Counted from the first letter of the stretch, positions 9,581 to 20,105 are shown. The stretch is 24,234 nt of DNA from Zygnema cylindricum (GCA_037447655.1 JBBHKE010002967.1:132061-156294); one strand, 5' to 3'. Notes: a model not told the origin generated them from the sequence alone. A program made the numbers and translations.

Positions 9581-10866
9581 CTACTCAGCTAGATATAATG
9601 CAATATCCTCTTGGAGACCTTCATTTACATCGACTGTTTTGAGAGAACCTTTATCTGTACACTCTTTAGCGTAATGTATCTGGACCTCCACATTTGAAAC
9701 AATTGACTTTCTTTTTGGGTTTTGTGCACTCTCTAATAAAATGTCCCTCCTCTCCACAGTTATAACTGTTAATCTTTTTCAATTGTGCACACTCAAATGC
9801 TCTATGACCCCTTTTCTGACAAATACTGCATGTGGGGATGGTAAGGTTAGGCTTCTGAGCATTAATGTTCGATTTTAGGATTTTTAATGTACCCCCCTCT
9901 ATTGTTAAATTTATTTCCTACATTAACACCATGTCCACCCTTTTGATTTCCCCTGAAGATATTTTGCCTATTCACCAGACCAGCATTCAGACCCTCTTCA
10001 ACAAATTCCTCCTCATCCCACTGTGATACTTCATTTAAATTACCCCTGAGTGATCGAGTTTCACGATTATACCCCAACTGATCCTCTAATTCCAATGACT
10101 TATCTTGTAATTCTTTCAAATCAATAATTTTTTGATGTTTCAGTTCTGATTTCAATATAGGATTCAGATATTTCAAGAAATGCATCCTAGCCATTTTATC
10201 AGTCAAACCTATGACATGAATACCAGATGAGTCAAATTCCACAATATAATCTTTCACAGATCCAGTATGCTTACAATTCAACCACTTTTCTTTCGTTTGG
10301 ATTTATAAATGACAGACAAGAAAGGCAATTTGATCGCGGTTTTAAAAGTTTCCCAATCAGCATTATCAGGAATTAAATTAGACCTCTTCTAAGTGTAATA
10401 GCAAATTTGAGCATCACCCTTCAGACAACTTACAGCAAAAGAAGTGTAATCATCACAATCTCAGCTCTTAGATTCTAAATAATACTCCATATGAAAAATC
10501 CAAGCATCCAACTCATCAATCTCCTTACCATCAAAGGATGGTGCTTCACTGATAGACAATTCCCTATTTCTTATCTTCTAAGGTCTATTGTGATCATCTT
10601 CCCTAAAACTGTTATTTCTCTTACTACTTTCACCCTTTTGGTCATTAACATCATTCTTGGTCTAAATGAAGTTAATGAGCTCATCCAATTTCTCATTTGA
10701 AACATTCCCATTTTCCATAACAACTTTCAATTCACTTTTCAATTCGGAAATTTGTTTCATCCACAGCAGCAACATGATTATTAAATATTTTTACCAATTT
10801 CACAGTACGTTTGTTCAAAACATTCAAAGCATTTTCTATTTCACGTTTCCATGCAGAATTTGCCAT
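9581..10866 (-). pseudogene. gag: Gypsy gag, heavily broken, with three CCHC zinc knuckles
   Basis: A likely start is the ATG at 10866-10864 (MANSAWKREIENALN...). About 45 codons later the frame shifts. Stops interrupt the capsid-like middle in at least four places (for example after ELINFI, after DDHNRP, after YLESKS and after ICYYT). The region with SFDGKEIDELDAW and, at 10281-9862, DYIVEF...KYLNPILKSEL is recognisable as a retrotransposon gag domain. The 3' part (9659-9830) encodes nucleocapsid zinc knuckles. The frame containing them ends at TAG 9581-9583 after DIALYLAE, close to the start of the pol frame. It is non-functional as it stands. Confidence 0.85.
9659..9830 (-). other. Triple zinc-knuckle region of gag (nucleocapsid)
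   Basis: Knuckle 1 is intact: CSICQKRGHRAFEC (CX2CX4HX4C, 9830-9789). Knuckle 2 has lost its first Cys (SYNCGEEGHFIREC). Knuckle 3 starts CFKCGGP and, after a one-base shift, ends HYAKEC. Such motifs bind genomic RNA during packaging. One knuckle is the common number in plant gypsy elements; three in a row is unusual. Confidence 0.8.
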
Positions 10867-11635
10867 TATCAAAAAAACACAATCGAGTAAAAAAAAAGAT
10901 AGAATATAATTTCCCAAAGAAGTTTGCTGCAGGTTTCAAGTACTCTGATTGTTCCAATCTAAGACTTCTTCTTCTTAACAAACCCTTTGAAAAAAATCAA
11001 AATCTGAGAAATCAATAAGACATTGAAAGTAAGTTAGTGCAATTTCAATTCTTCAATTTCACATACATTGATGCAAATAGATAAAAATTTCCCCACAAAT
11101 TTTGCAACCGCAAAATTGAAAACTCTTAAAAGTAAGGTTCAACCATAAATTTTGCAACAACAAAATTGAAAAGCTCTCAAAGGAAATATTTAGGTTTTGA
11201 AAAGTTTTAAGTCATTTTTGGACTCCTTTGCTCTTGTAGAAGTAAAGTGCTCCACTTTCCTTCTCCACCATTAGCAAATTTCCCATTTCCCATTACATCA
11301 AGAACTTTTGTTCTCTAATCCTCACATCCTCACCATTTATGGCTTTAAGCCCTCCCTCTACATATGAATCATTGCTAGGACAAGGCAAGTTTGTTTGGCC
11401 TCTAGGTAATTGGAGTGAGCTTCAGCGGTGGCTACACTGCCCACCCCGCCTTAGTCCTTAGGACTTGAGCATGCCTCACATCTAACCAACGGTTGCTGGC
11501 AGTGTGATCACTCAGTTTCCCTCCAATCCCCTACCACTTCACAATATGGTTCTACCGACACAAGTTAGAGCACCCTCACTGGTCACGGCAGTGGATATTT
11601 GAGTGAGCAAACTTCTCCTTGGTTTCTAACCAAAA
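10867..11635 (-). other. Untranslated leader of the retrotransposon
   Basis: No gene is visible. It lies between the primer-binding site and the first gag ATG, and contains a perfect short palindrome (AGTCCTAAGGACT, about 11455-11467). Such leaders normally hold the packaging signal. Confidence 0.6.
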
Positions 11636-11646
11636 CTTTGATACCA
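11636..11646 (-). promoter_or_regulatory. Primer-binding site, tRNA-iMet type
   Basis: On the minus strand TGGTATCAAAG starts two bases (TA) inside the 5' LTR. It differs by one base from TGGTATCAGAG, the usual complement of plant initiator tRNA-Met. Confidence 0.85.
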
Positions 11647-11648
11647 TA

Positions 11649-12617
11649 TGTAATAGGATTTCTAACCTCTCATAATATCCCATTACTTCAATCAATTTCA
11701 ACCACACATTCCACACATTGGAAAATACACATCCACATTGGAAAACACTCACATAAAGATAAACTTTAAATTAGAAGAAGCTTTTGTCCACATAACATTA
11801 GCTTGGTCTCTTGCCCTCGTGGCTCAACCCTTCTTATTAAAGTGTTTTCCACTACCCTCCACTCTTAATAATTCTATCTCTTAACTACTAAAACACTATT
11901 TAGTTAGTAAGAGATTTCAATGCAAAATGCCTTTCTTCCAATTTGGTATTAATCGCTCAGGACCAAGATCAGCCGGAATTTCCACAAACTTTTCCAAAAG
12001 AAAAAGATGTCTACTCTCCTCTTACACTTCACTATTTATCCCTAATCGCCCTGGACTCGCCAGGCCAGAGTCAACGCTCCGTTTTAACAGGCTTTTACCT
12101 GGGCCAATCATTGATCAACAAAGACTCAGACTGACCAATGCAAAAACGTGCGAAATCTCTTACTAACTACTTAGCACTTTACTAACCAATCAAACGTTAC
12201 GTTTCACTACGTAACATTTACGTGCAAAAGTGCGCGCCAAACGAAACGCGACTTCGCACGATCGTGCGTAACAAATTTCGCACGCGAAACTTCCTACGAA
12301 ATTCCTTTAAGTAAAAGTGACGTTTCGTACTAAAATTTGTACGAAACGAACCACCGTGCATACTAAACGTTTCGTTAGAACTTTATAAAACGTACACGCG
12401 TAATTTCGGTACTAATTTGACCCTTAACCCGTTTCAATGATACCCACTTGTTATTTAGACCCCACGCTGTCACCTAAATGCACCCATCGCTATAACTTTT
12501 AAAATATAACTCCAAATAGCGTGATTCTTTAGCGGACGTCTACCGAATTTAGTACTCTATAATCATAACACCTAAATACCCCTTTATAAACAAGTTCGAT
12601 CCGCTATTGCTGTTACA
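11649..12617 (-). repeat. 5' LTR of the gypsy element (969 bp)
   Basis: In plus orientation it begins TGTAATAGG and ends CTGTTACA; the terminal repeats are imperfect inverts of each other. Read on the minus strand, U3 begins at 12617. A TATAAAG at 12387-12381, about 230 bp into U3, is a reasonable core promoter. The U3 region is rich in short GC palindromes such as CGCACGATCGTGCG. Confidence 0.93.
12381..12387 (-). promoter_or_regulatory. Candidate TATA box in the 5' LTR
   Basis: TATAAAG on the minus strand, within U3. The same sequence is in the 3' LTR near 5562-5568. Position is plausible; function is inferred. Confidence 0.4.
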
Positions 12618-14736
12618 GGACCCAAACCTCCTACCAAACATATCGTGATAACTTTTGTTGGTAAGTCGTCAACATTTCTTTAAGGAATGTATTTAAAAGG
12701 ATCCCCACACACAAGACAAAATAAATAAAAAGGAAAAAACCAAATAAGTGTCGCCACCTTCAATTGACATGGTTTTTGGACATGGTCTCTTGAGCTTCAT
12801 TATCCTTTGTAACAGCTTGTTACGCGAATACCTAACACTTTTTTTTACAAATGGAATGAGTAGATGAGCATGAATGGCGTAATAGGATTTTATGAGAGTT
12901 GGGAAATCTTGGTACACACCTCCTCATAAATTGGTCCCCTTTATAGGATAAAACAACAGACAACAATGTAGCCGACGCCAGCTATGGAAAAAAACACGTG
13001 GAGAGAAAGCCTTTTCATTACATTAGATCTAGTTTTTAAGAAAAACCTGAAATCACCAAGAGGTTTGGGACTCCTAACCACTAACATTACTATTTTTTTT
13101 AATTCATCATGTAGGTATTCAAACTGGGGGTATCTTGCCAATAAGTAGTAATTGTTGGCAACAATGTAATTCGGAACATCTTTGTACTCGTCCAATCACA
13201 TATGGTGAAAGAAGTATTTGTTGTACATCGTGATAAGTTTCCACCACATCCTCTCCCCAAAAGGCAACATCCCCCTCACGCTTCGTTAACTACTTCTCAG
13301 TACTTATTCTCACGACTGAGAAACACCTAGAGCTTCATGTACACCATTGTTCTTTAATTTGGTTATTGAGAATTTAAAGGCATTGGTCTGATATTAAATT
13401 TCAAATTTACAAAAAATATATGAAATTTGTTAATGACTACAAAACAATAAAGAAAAAAATAAATTAGGAAAGAACAACAATGGACTACGGATATCAATAT
13501 CATATTTGGCGAGATTTCCGAGAATCCACACTTTTCATTGCATAAAACTTGCCCAATTTCTCCCGCTATCGCCAGTCCTCAGATATAGTACTTGAAGTTT
13601 CGCTTTGGTACCTATTTGTAGTACCACCTGTATTTACCCATTACTAAATTGTACATATAAATGCTGATTGGGTGTTTTTCGTCAATAATCAAATTTGTCG
13701 CCATTTATAATTCACTACGATAGTTGTCTAGATAATTGACTGATTGATAAACGAGAATGTAGATATCGTCAATTATCGATATAAAATAAAATACCATATG
13801 AAACTCAAATAGCATCCTTATGCGGGCGTACAAAGGTTTTCAATTGTTTTCTTTATTTTTAAGAAGCCAACAACCTCATTTTACTACTAAAACATGAAAA
13901 ATTATGCACAAAACAATGAGAACTGCAATTAAATTGTGGAGTCTAACTCATGGACTGATGTAAGTGAATATACAAACAAAATGGTTACAAAATATAATGT
14001 AAAGAAAAGGTGAAGCTTAACAATGAAACATATGTTGTAAAGCAGAATACGCTCCCATTCGCACTAATTCATCCCCATGGCTTAATCCCTGCTATACAAC
14101 AAGGACACAATATGAAAGTTATTCATAAAATAATATCGGATTCTATGCCAGGTTGTCAATTATATGCAAACAAAAAAAAAATATCCTCTTCCGAACCCAT
14201 AAACACACAATGCCTCACACACAAATAAACTCCTACACGAACATAATTTTATCTCATTTAGAAACAAGGTTAGAATGGCCATATCTTTGTGCCCAAACAC
14301 AAAAAAAACTCACATATTGCGAAAAAGGTTAACATACAAAAAGTTAGAGCAGGCCACAATGACAACTGCCACTTTGCATGGAACATAATTGGGGTTCATC
14401 CTCTAACAAACCTTTGAATAAACCTATTCGGGACGAACACGGAAACATGTTTTTGTTGAAACAAATATGGGCAATAATGAGACAATTCACTATAAAATCC
14501 ATGCAACCTTCAGATAATTTAAATTTCTTTTCAATAATAATAAGATCCAATTCATAAACAAATTGAAAGTAAAAATTACGAGCTTACATGGACAAGGAAA
14601 GAACGTGTGTCGTCAAAATATAATGCCCGTACAACAACAAAACACCCTAGGGCAACATTGGAATCTTATAACCAACTAGCAGCTTAAGATGTTCGATTAT
14701 GCTAAATGAAATTAGGTTGTAAGTTTATTGGGATAC
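12618..14736. other. Stretch without a convincing gene
   Basis: 12618-12622 is the right target duplication of the retrotransposon and 12622-12662 is the rest of repeat E. On the minus strand at about 13245-12941 a frame reads WWKLITMYNKYFFHHM, stop, then LDEYKDVPNYIVANNYYLL. It looks like decayed coding sequence, possibly from a transposon, but I cannot place it. From 13250 to 14736 the DNA is AT-rich and I see nothing recognisable. Confidence 0.4.
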
Positions 14737-15330
14737 TACACCCTGCATCGCTATTAGCGTTAAAAGTTTTTTCACCTCATAAAACATTTTTTCTCTATAC
14801 ACACTTGTCCGATTATCAGATGGAGACCGACACTCGGAAGGTGAGAATCTTATCTTTAAACCGCAACCGTCAGATCCATATTCCGACAATTGTTTACGGA
14901 CAAAAGATGTTTTAAGTGGCAAAAGAAACATTAACACTAATGACGTTTCGCTATTAGCGTTCACGATTCTAATTTAGGTACCCTTTTTCTTTAGGCAAAT
15001 TCCCAAATAAAATAAATCATTTTAAATGTTTATGAACGTTATTTGAGGTACCCCACCTTATAGGGTTCACAACTGTAATATAGTGCCCTTCTAAATAGTG
15101 TGGTGTACGAACTTTCAGATCCGTATTATTCTGTACTTTTCCAAGTAAAAAAGTACAGAAAAAATATTTACGTTAACGCGCGCGCATGTTATCGTGCTCT
15201 CAAAAAAATGACGTGGATGTCACAAAAACAGGACGGTGTACTATTTGAATTATTTCGTACATGCTCATATTTTAGTGTGAAGATATTATGCGCCGACAAT
15301 TAATATAAAGCTGTTTAAAAATTAGAGTTA

Positions 15331-17754
15331 GGGTGAACCTCCATTAGGCGAAAAGTGAGGCTCATTACTGGAAAAGGTGCATTTTTGTACAAGGCCAACG
15401 CATTTTCGCACAAGGACGTACTTATTTTTTTCTTATATATAAAACACGATTACAGGAGATTCGTCAAGATTCTCCAAATTTTTGGGTGAAATTTTCGACC
15501 GTTTGAGTTTTCGAACCAAACGCTCCTTTTGTCCAGTATGTGGCAAGTCTCCTCAACTGTCCTCAGGAGGAGACTTGCGAGAAACTAGACATGTCTATTG
15601 GTACACTTGGAAACAAAGAGGTATCATCCAGGGCGGACGAGCGATGACGACCTCACAATTGTTAAAGACCACGTGCCTTCGTACAGGGCGGATTTGAAAG
15701 CTACGAAAACATCTTTGACGCAGGATATCTCTATGACGACTCGTTTCTTTTATTGAAAAGACTTTGCGTACAAAACATAATGGCAAACGATAAAGTACAA
15801 ATTTTCATTTTGAAAATGATTTCGAAACGGTTGATACAACGAAATGACAAGAACGTACAAATTGTACATTCGCGTAACGTTGCTATATATTTAAATTTGC
15901 GTTCGTCCGTACATACGACGTTTAAATTTTGTGCTATTCAGATCTTTTTATATTCCCGGCCGGTTGAACAAGATCCTACGTGGTTCCATTTGCAATCCAA
16001 CACGTTAGCAATTGGTGCCTCGCTTGCACAACCTGATGGAGAAGTGATACAAATATTACTGCCAATAAACTTCTCCGTACGATTACTGGAAATGCCTGAT
16101 GAAGGTTCACCTTTATGGTGATCTTCCATTAGCCGTTCCCAGTAATGCTACTGTCAAGTTTACTGGCAGTAATGTTTGTAACACCTTTCCATCAGGTCGT
16201 ACCAGTGAAGCAAAAATTGTTTACGTGTTAGATTGCGATTGGTACCACGTAGGATCATGTTGAGCCGCCCGGGATTAATGAAAGATTTTAGAAGTACAAA
16301 ATCTCAACTGCCTATCTGTACGGGCGGATGCAGATTTAAATATCTAGTAGCGTCACGCTAATATACAATCTGTACGTCCTTGTATTTGGCGTTGTACCAA
16401 CGTCACGAAAACCGTTGCAAAATAAAAATTCGTACAAATGTCCATGAATGTAACATTTGTATGTTCATGTATTATCGCTGTAACAATGGGAGGCGTGACA
16501 GGATGCCTTACAACCAAGATTTTGTTGTCGAACATGGTTGCTTTGATGTTAGAATGTACACGCCATTTGCCACATGTAAGTTTATAATTTCACGTCCGTC
16601 GTGGATCGACTTTGACTTTTACAAGTGGACCAATACACGTGTCCAGTAAGCGCAAAGTGTCCCCCTGAGGATAGTCGGAGGAGACTCGCCAGGTACTGGA
16701 TAGAAGGGACGTTTGCTCGAAAATTAAAAATTGGACGGTGGAAATTTTTGCCAAAATTTTTGGAGAATCGTAACGAATTTCTGGTAAACACCTTTTGTAA
16801 AAAAAAAAAAAAAACAGTACGGCTTAGTACGGAAAGGTATTTTCTCCAGTAAATGTTGTTTTAAGAAAGCTTTAGTCCTCTCTATGCCTCAATTGTGAGG
16901 GACAGAGAGCTGTTCAGGACTTAAGTTATTTTTGGTTGAGTTCGGTTCAGTACTTACCAAAATTAGTGTGACAGTGAAGTTGGGAGTTCACGGTTCATTC
17001 ACACTTGGGACACGCGTCGTCACTTGAGAGAAATGCGTGAGTATGTCCTCCGTGGACGTACGGAAATTCGGCAGGACCACGGGAATTCGTGAAGTCAATT
17101 CTACGGTCCCAAATCCTCTAATCGGACGGTTGACAGCCGGCGCCAACAAATACTGACGAGGCGTGACTAGATCACTATCGGCGAGACTAGATCACTATCA
17201 CTTTACGTTGTGTGAACTTCGGTGTAAATATTTGGTAGAACAGAATTTTGTATGTAGTGAATTAGTTGTTTAGTGTTGAGAATGTGGTTTATGACATACC
17301 TTCAGTACACATGTATACTCACAGTATTTGTTGTGTTAGAATGTTAGATGTACGGCTGGAAAGCCTCCGTACAGCTTAGTGTAGTTTCGGTGTATAGAAG
17401 TAGGACTTAGTGAATTTGATTCATTAGGAACAAATGATATGAAAACTGTACACTCAGTTTTATGTAATTTCATTTATGCATATCTCACAGATCTGTTATC
17501 ATAATTCACTGAAAGTTTGTGTGTGTGTTCCTTTGTATGTTGTCTACACTGTGGTAAATTTTCAGGACCATTGGGGCATTTTTCTGAAAGTTATAGTCTG
17601 TCAAAGTTGCTGTTCAGCCATCGGTATTTGTGGAAGCTTCCTCTTTTGATTTGTTATACGATGACTACTGCTGCATCTTCTTCATCTTCAGTGCCAGCAG
17701 TTGTCTCAGAACAACAGTAAAGAACCCCACTTTTCGCTTGATGGAAGGTTACCC
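15331..17754. mobile_element. TTA-flanked element F: a single full-length hairpin (about 1.56 kb without its own insertion)
   Basis: The left terminus is GGGTGAACCTCCATTAGGCG and the inverted right terminus GGGTAACCTTCCATCAAGCG. The match continues for about 40 bp (...AAAAGTGRGGYTC.TTACTG). TTA flanks both sides (15328-15330, 17755-17757). The 3-bp TTA duplication and GGG- termini fit the PIF/Harbinger type; no transposase is present. Beyond the termini, the whole element is an inverted repeat: left arm 15331-16111 (781 bp), loop 16112-16116 (TTTAT), right arm 16117-17754 (770 bp after removing the solo LTR and its duplication). The arms match from end to end but have diverged visibly. A transcript would fold into a long, imperfect double strand. 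Confidence 0.8.
16854..17716. mobile_element. Solo LTR (863 bp) inserted in the right arm of F
   Basis: It begins TGTTGTTTTAAG and ends CAGAACAACA (inverted termini TGTTGTT/AACAACA, TG...CA). The 5-bp duplication GTAAA flanks it exactly (16849-16853, 17717-17721). Removing it restores the F palindrome (CTCCAGTAAA joins GAACCCC). The TGTTG...CAACA ends are common in Ty1/copia LTRs, but without internal sequence the superfamily stays open. A small open frame near its end (MTTAASSSSSVPAVVSEQQ) ends within the duplication and is not a gene. Confidence 0.82.
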
Positions 17755-18190
17755 TTAATGATAAATTAGAATAAATATTTTTTTGGAAAAAACTGAAATT
17801 CCCAGTTAGCGTAAATAACGCTAATTGTTTCATTACGCTGTATATTTCATTACGCTAATAGCGATTCACGGTGTACTTTGAAACATTCTTATTTCGCAAT
17901 CTTTGTATTGAACATGCAGTTTTCCTCGCAAACGCCGAACATTTTTAATACAAGAACAAAATCGTATAAACACTAAATCACTTAATTTGTCTCTAACGCT
18001 TTTTGGGTATTTTAAGATTTCTTTAGGCCACGCGTCGAAATTTACGTGACTGAAAATCTGGTCCGGTCATCCCATGGAACCAACAGTCCTGTCGGTGCCG
18101 CGTTCTACGGCCTGACTTCGGTCCCGAAAAGTGGCCATATGACAAGTGATGACAGTGTTGGCCGACAAAGTATTTTCCTTTTCAAATTTC

Positions 18191-18545
18191 AACGTTTTAA
18201 ATTTATAACAGAGTTTAAACCATAGTTCAAAAGTAGGCGTTTTTATGGTAGGCCTTTGGTCGGCGCCTTTATCGTAAGTTGTGTTATGGGCTTTTCATGT
18301 GATCTTCTTAGATCGCTACTATGATCAAAGATTGTCCGATTGTCCGAATCTGACGGTGTAATAAAATTTTTCGGTCCGAATGTTTTAATTGGTCCAATTT
18401 TTGGTCAGAATGTTTTAATTGGTTCGAATAGGTCCGAATACAGTATGGGTCTTAAGGTCATATTGTATGTTTTGCATACAATAGGCATATTGTATAGGCC
18501 TACTTTCACCTACTTTTGAACTATGGTTTATACCAGTTAAAACGT
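18191..18545. repeat. Inverted-repeat pair, possible unclassified MITE
   Basis: The left arm (about 18191-18258) reads AACGTTTTAA...TTTAAACCATAGTTCAAAAGTAGGCG. The right arm (about 18492-18545) is its inverse, with a ~20-bp identical core (ACCATAGTTCAAAAGTAGG). Between them lie near-duplicate segments around AGAATGTTTTAATTGG and CGAATGTTTTAATTGG. Outer ends and target duplication were not resolved. Confidence 0.55.
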
Positions 18546-18689
18546 TGTCTCAATTTCCGAAGTTTGAAGTGTGGACCAGTTTATACTGCCCGTGTGTCCA
18601 TTCACGTACGGACAATGGTAAAAGTACAAAATTTTATGTTGTTTTACAGTACATAAACCATCGCACATGTAACGTACCCCCGCCACGTG

Positions 18690-18828
18690 TCGCGCTTTTA
18701 GTGGTGGGGGAGCTGCATTCCGTACGATTGACCGTGCTTTTTTTGTACGAAATATCGTATGGTTTACTGTACTAAATATGTATGGAGGTCAACCTCCTAC
18801 CAAATATATCGTAATAGTTTTTGTTGGT
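18690..18828. repeat. Dispersed repeat E, copy 2 (uninterrupted)
   Basis: It aligns with 4690-4829 joined to 12622-12662. Shared landmarks are ATTCCGTAC, GGTTTACTGTACTAAAT, GTATGGA, CAACCTCCTACCAAATATATCG and TTTTGTTGGT, where similarity stops in both copies. Confidence 0.6.
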
Positions 18829-18936
18829 CCCGGAGCGACATATCAAGCCCTCTGACCGTTGAATATTTGATATTTATCGCGACAAGTTTTTACCCGATAC
18901 GCAACCAGAATTGTATCATTCTCATTATGTTTAGTA

Positions 18937-19490
18937 CACCGTTAATCGTTATTAGACTTATGTACTCTATATCGGCGCCCCAAAATTTTGACATTGATAC
19001 CCGAAATACAGTGACTGATTCTATTTTATCCGTGGCGTTAATTACGGTTCTTGTGAATTAGCGTCAATGGAATTTCCATACTTATTTCATGAATAGTGTG
19101 GTGTACGGAATGTGTTTGCTGGTACAAAACTGTACTTGATTACCAAAAATCGTGCGGAAATTGTAGTTAACTTATGTCGGTTGCCTACAGAACTGCGCTT
19201 AGAATAAACGTGGAGTCGAGTTTGCGACAAACGCGTTCGCAAACCCAAATTATAATTATGGATTAATTACACTGAAAGGACGCGACGTGGTACGGATTGT
19301 CAGATTTTGTACTTCTACCTATTTTAACGTATATGTAATGACGGCGGATTCTGTATACCTAAATCAGCGTTATAGAGAAATTACAATTAAACATTTTTTT
19401 CATAATGGTATTGATACACACATTAGAATCAATGACACTAATTTATTATTGATACTAATAATTTATATAGTCTAATAACGATTCACAGTG
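18937..19490. mobile_element. TA-flanked MITE, copy C (554 bp)
   Basis: Ends are CACCGTTAATCGTTATTAGAC and the inverse of CACTGTGAATCGTTATTAGAC, with TA at 18935-18936 and 19491-19492. It carries the family block GAATAGTGTGGTGTACGG at about 19091-19108. No coding frame is evident. Confidence 0.78.
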
Positions 19491-19536
19491 TACTGGTCGT
19501 TACAGCAGGACATCGAGTATATCCTGCACTAGGTGC

Positions 19537-20097
19537 CGGAGGTCGCAAACGGTCAACCGAAACCGTGACCGACCGTTAACCGGCCGCCTGCGCCGGATCC
19601 GGATCGGATTTGGTTGCCAAATTCTGGGGGCCGGGCGGTGGCGGTCGGTTGACTCACCAGAAAAAAAAAAAAAGTCGGTTACGGTCGGTTAACCAAAAAA
19701 CCAAAAAAAGTCAAAATTTTGTGCTGTCCATACAAGCCAACATTATTGTACTTTGTACTCTTTGGTATCATGGAAGTATGTGACATCATGATTAGCGTCG
19801 CAAATCTGACACGGTAGTAACAATACCCATTTTTGCAAATCTTAGGGAACAGGACAAATCGTAATTATTGGCTTATTCATACGTCGTACATTAATTTATT
19901 TTGTACTTTTTTGGTTATGGGCAAGCACGGTTAGTCGCGAGAAATCGAGTTTCGGTTAACTTTTCGTAAACGCCGGTCGGTTAACAGTTAACAATTTTGG
20001 AGCGTGACATAACCCGGTCGGGCGTCGGTTACTCAGATTTTGAAAAAAAAAAACGGTCGGTTTCGGTTATGTAAAATTTGTACTTTTGCGACCTCTG
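19537..20097. mobile_element. Non-autonomous hAT-type element, copy 2 (561 bp)
   Basis: It starts CGGAGGTCGCAAAC and ends with the inverse of CAGAGGTCGCAAAAGT, flanked by the 8-bp duplication CTAGGTGC (19529-19536, 20098-20105). It is colinear with the outer parts of copy 1, including the subterminal CGGTCGGTTA motifs. It has only one internal tandem unit and none of the nested insertions. It therefore shows the ancestral, empty form. Confidence 0.88.
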
Positions 20098-20105
20098 CTA
20101 GGTGC

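Larger units (their letters stand above)
4830..12617 (-). mobile_element. Ty3/gypsy LTR retrotransposon, full length but defective (7788 bp)
   Basis: Two 969-bp LTRs (4830-5798 and 11649-12617) flank an internal region with gag, protease, reverse transcriptase, RNase H and integrase, read on the minus strand. The order RT-RNase H-integrase is that of Ty3/gypsy (Metaviridae). The host duplication GGACC sits at 4825-4829 and 12618-12622. A tRNA-iMet-like primer site adjoins the 5' LTR and a purine tract adjoins the 3' LTR. The C-terminus of integrase carries a chromodomain-like segment, suggesting the chromovirus branch. Gag has several stops and frameshifts; pol has one in-frame stop and an altered catalytic residue. 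It could move only with proteins from another copy. The insertion split repeat E. Confidence 0.95.
14739..17873. mobile_element. TA-flanked MITE, copy D (708 bp, split by insertion F)
   Basis: The left end is CACCCTGCATCGCTATTAGCG and the right end is the inverse of CACCGTGAATCGCTATTAGCG, with TA on both sides (14737-14738, 17874-17875). The left ~590 bp match element B in order: TCTAATTTAGGTA, GTAATATAG, the family block AATAGTGTGGTGTACG (15093-15108), a GCGCGCGCATGTTATCGTGC block, TTTTAGTGT, GCCGACA and AATTAGAGT. After the insertion, B-like sequence resumes at 17755 (AATTAGAATAAA) and runs to the right end. Removing F and one TTA leaves 708 bp, close to B (615 bp). Confidence 0.78.
17876..18934. 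other. Repeat-bearing stretch without a gene
   Basis: It contains the inverted repeat at 18191-18545 and repeat E copy 2 (about 18690-18828). Otherwise no recognisable coding sequence. Confidence 0.45.

Noticed and set aside
12693-13195. Two minus-strand frames that might be exons
   Set aside because: They are interrupted by stops, no splice sites join them and no family is recognised; at most decayed coding sequence.
15482-16121. Open frames of 70-120 codons in the left arm of F
   Set aside because: They lie in a palindrome, the opposite arm does not preserve them, and no known domain is visible.
17517-17720. Small gene with an intron and a Ser-rich N-terminus, perhaps a host gene fragment captured by element F
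   Set aside because: The whole stretch lies inside a sequence with TG...CA ends and an exact GTAAA duplication, so it is part of a solo LTR; the stop codon falls in the duplication.
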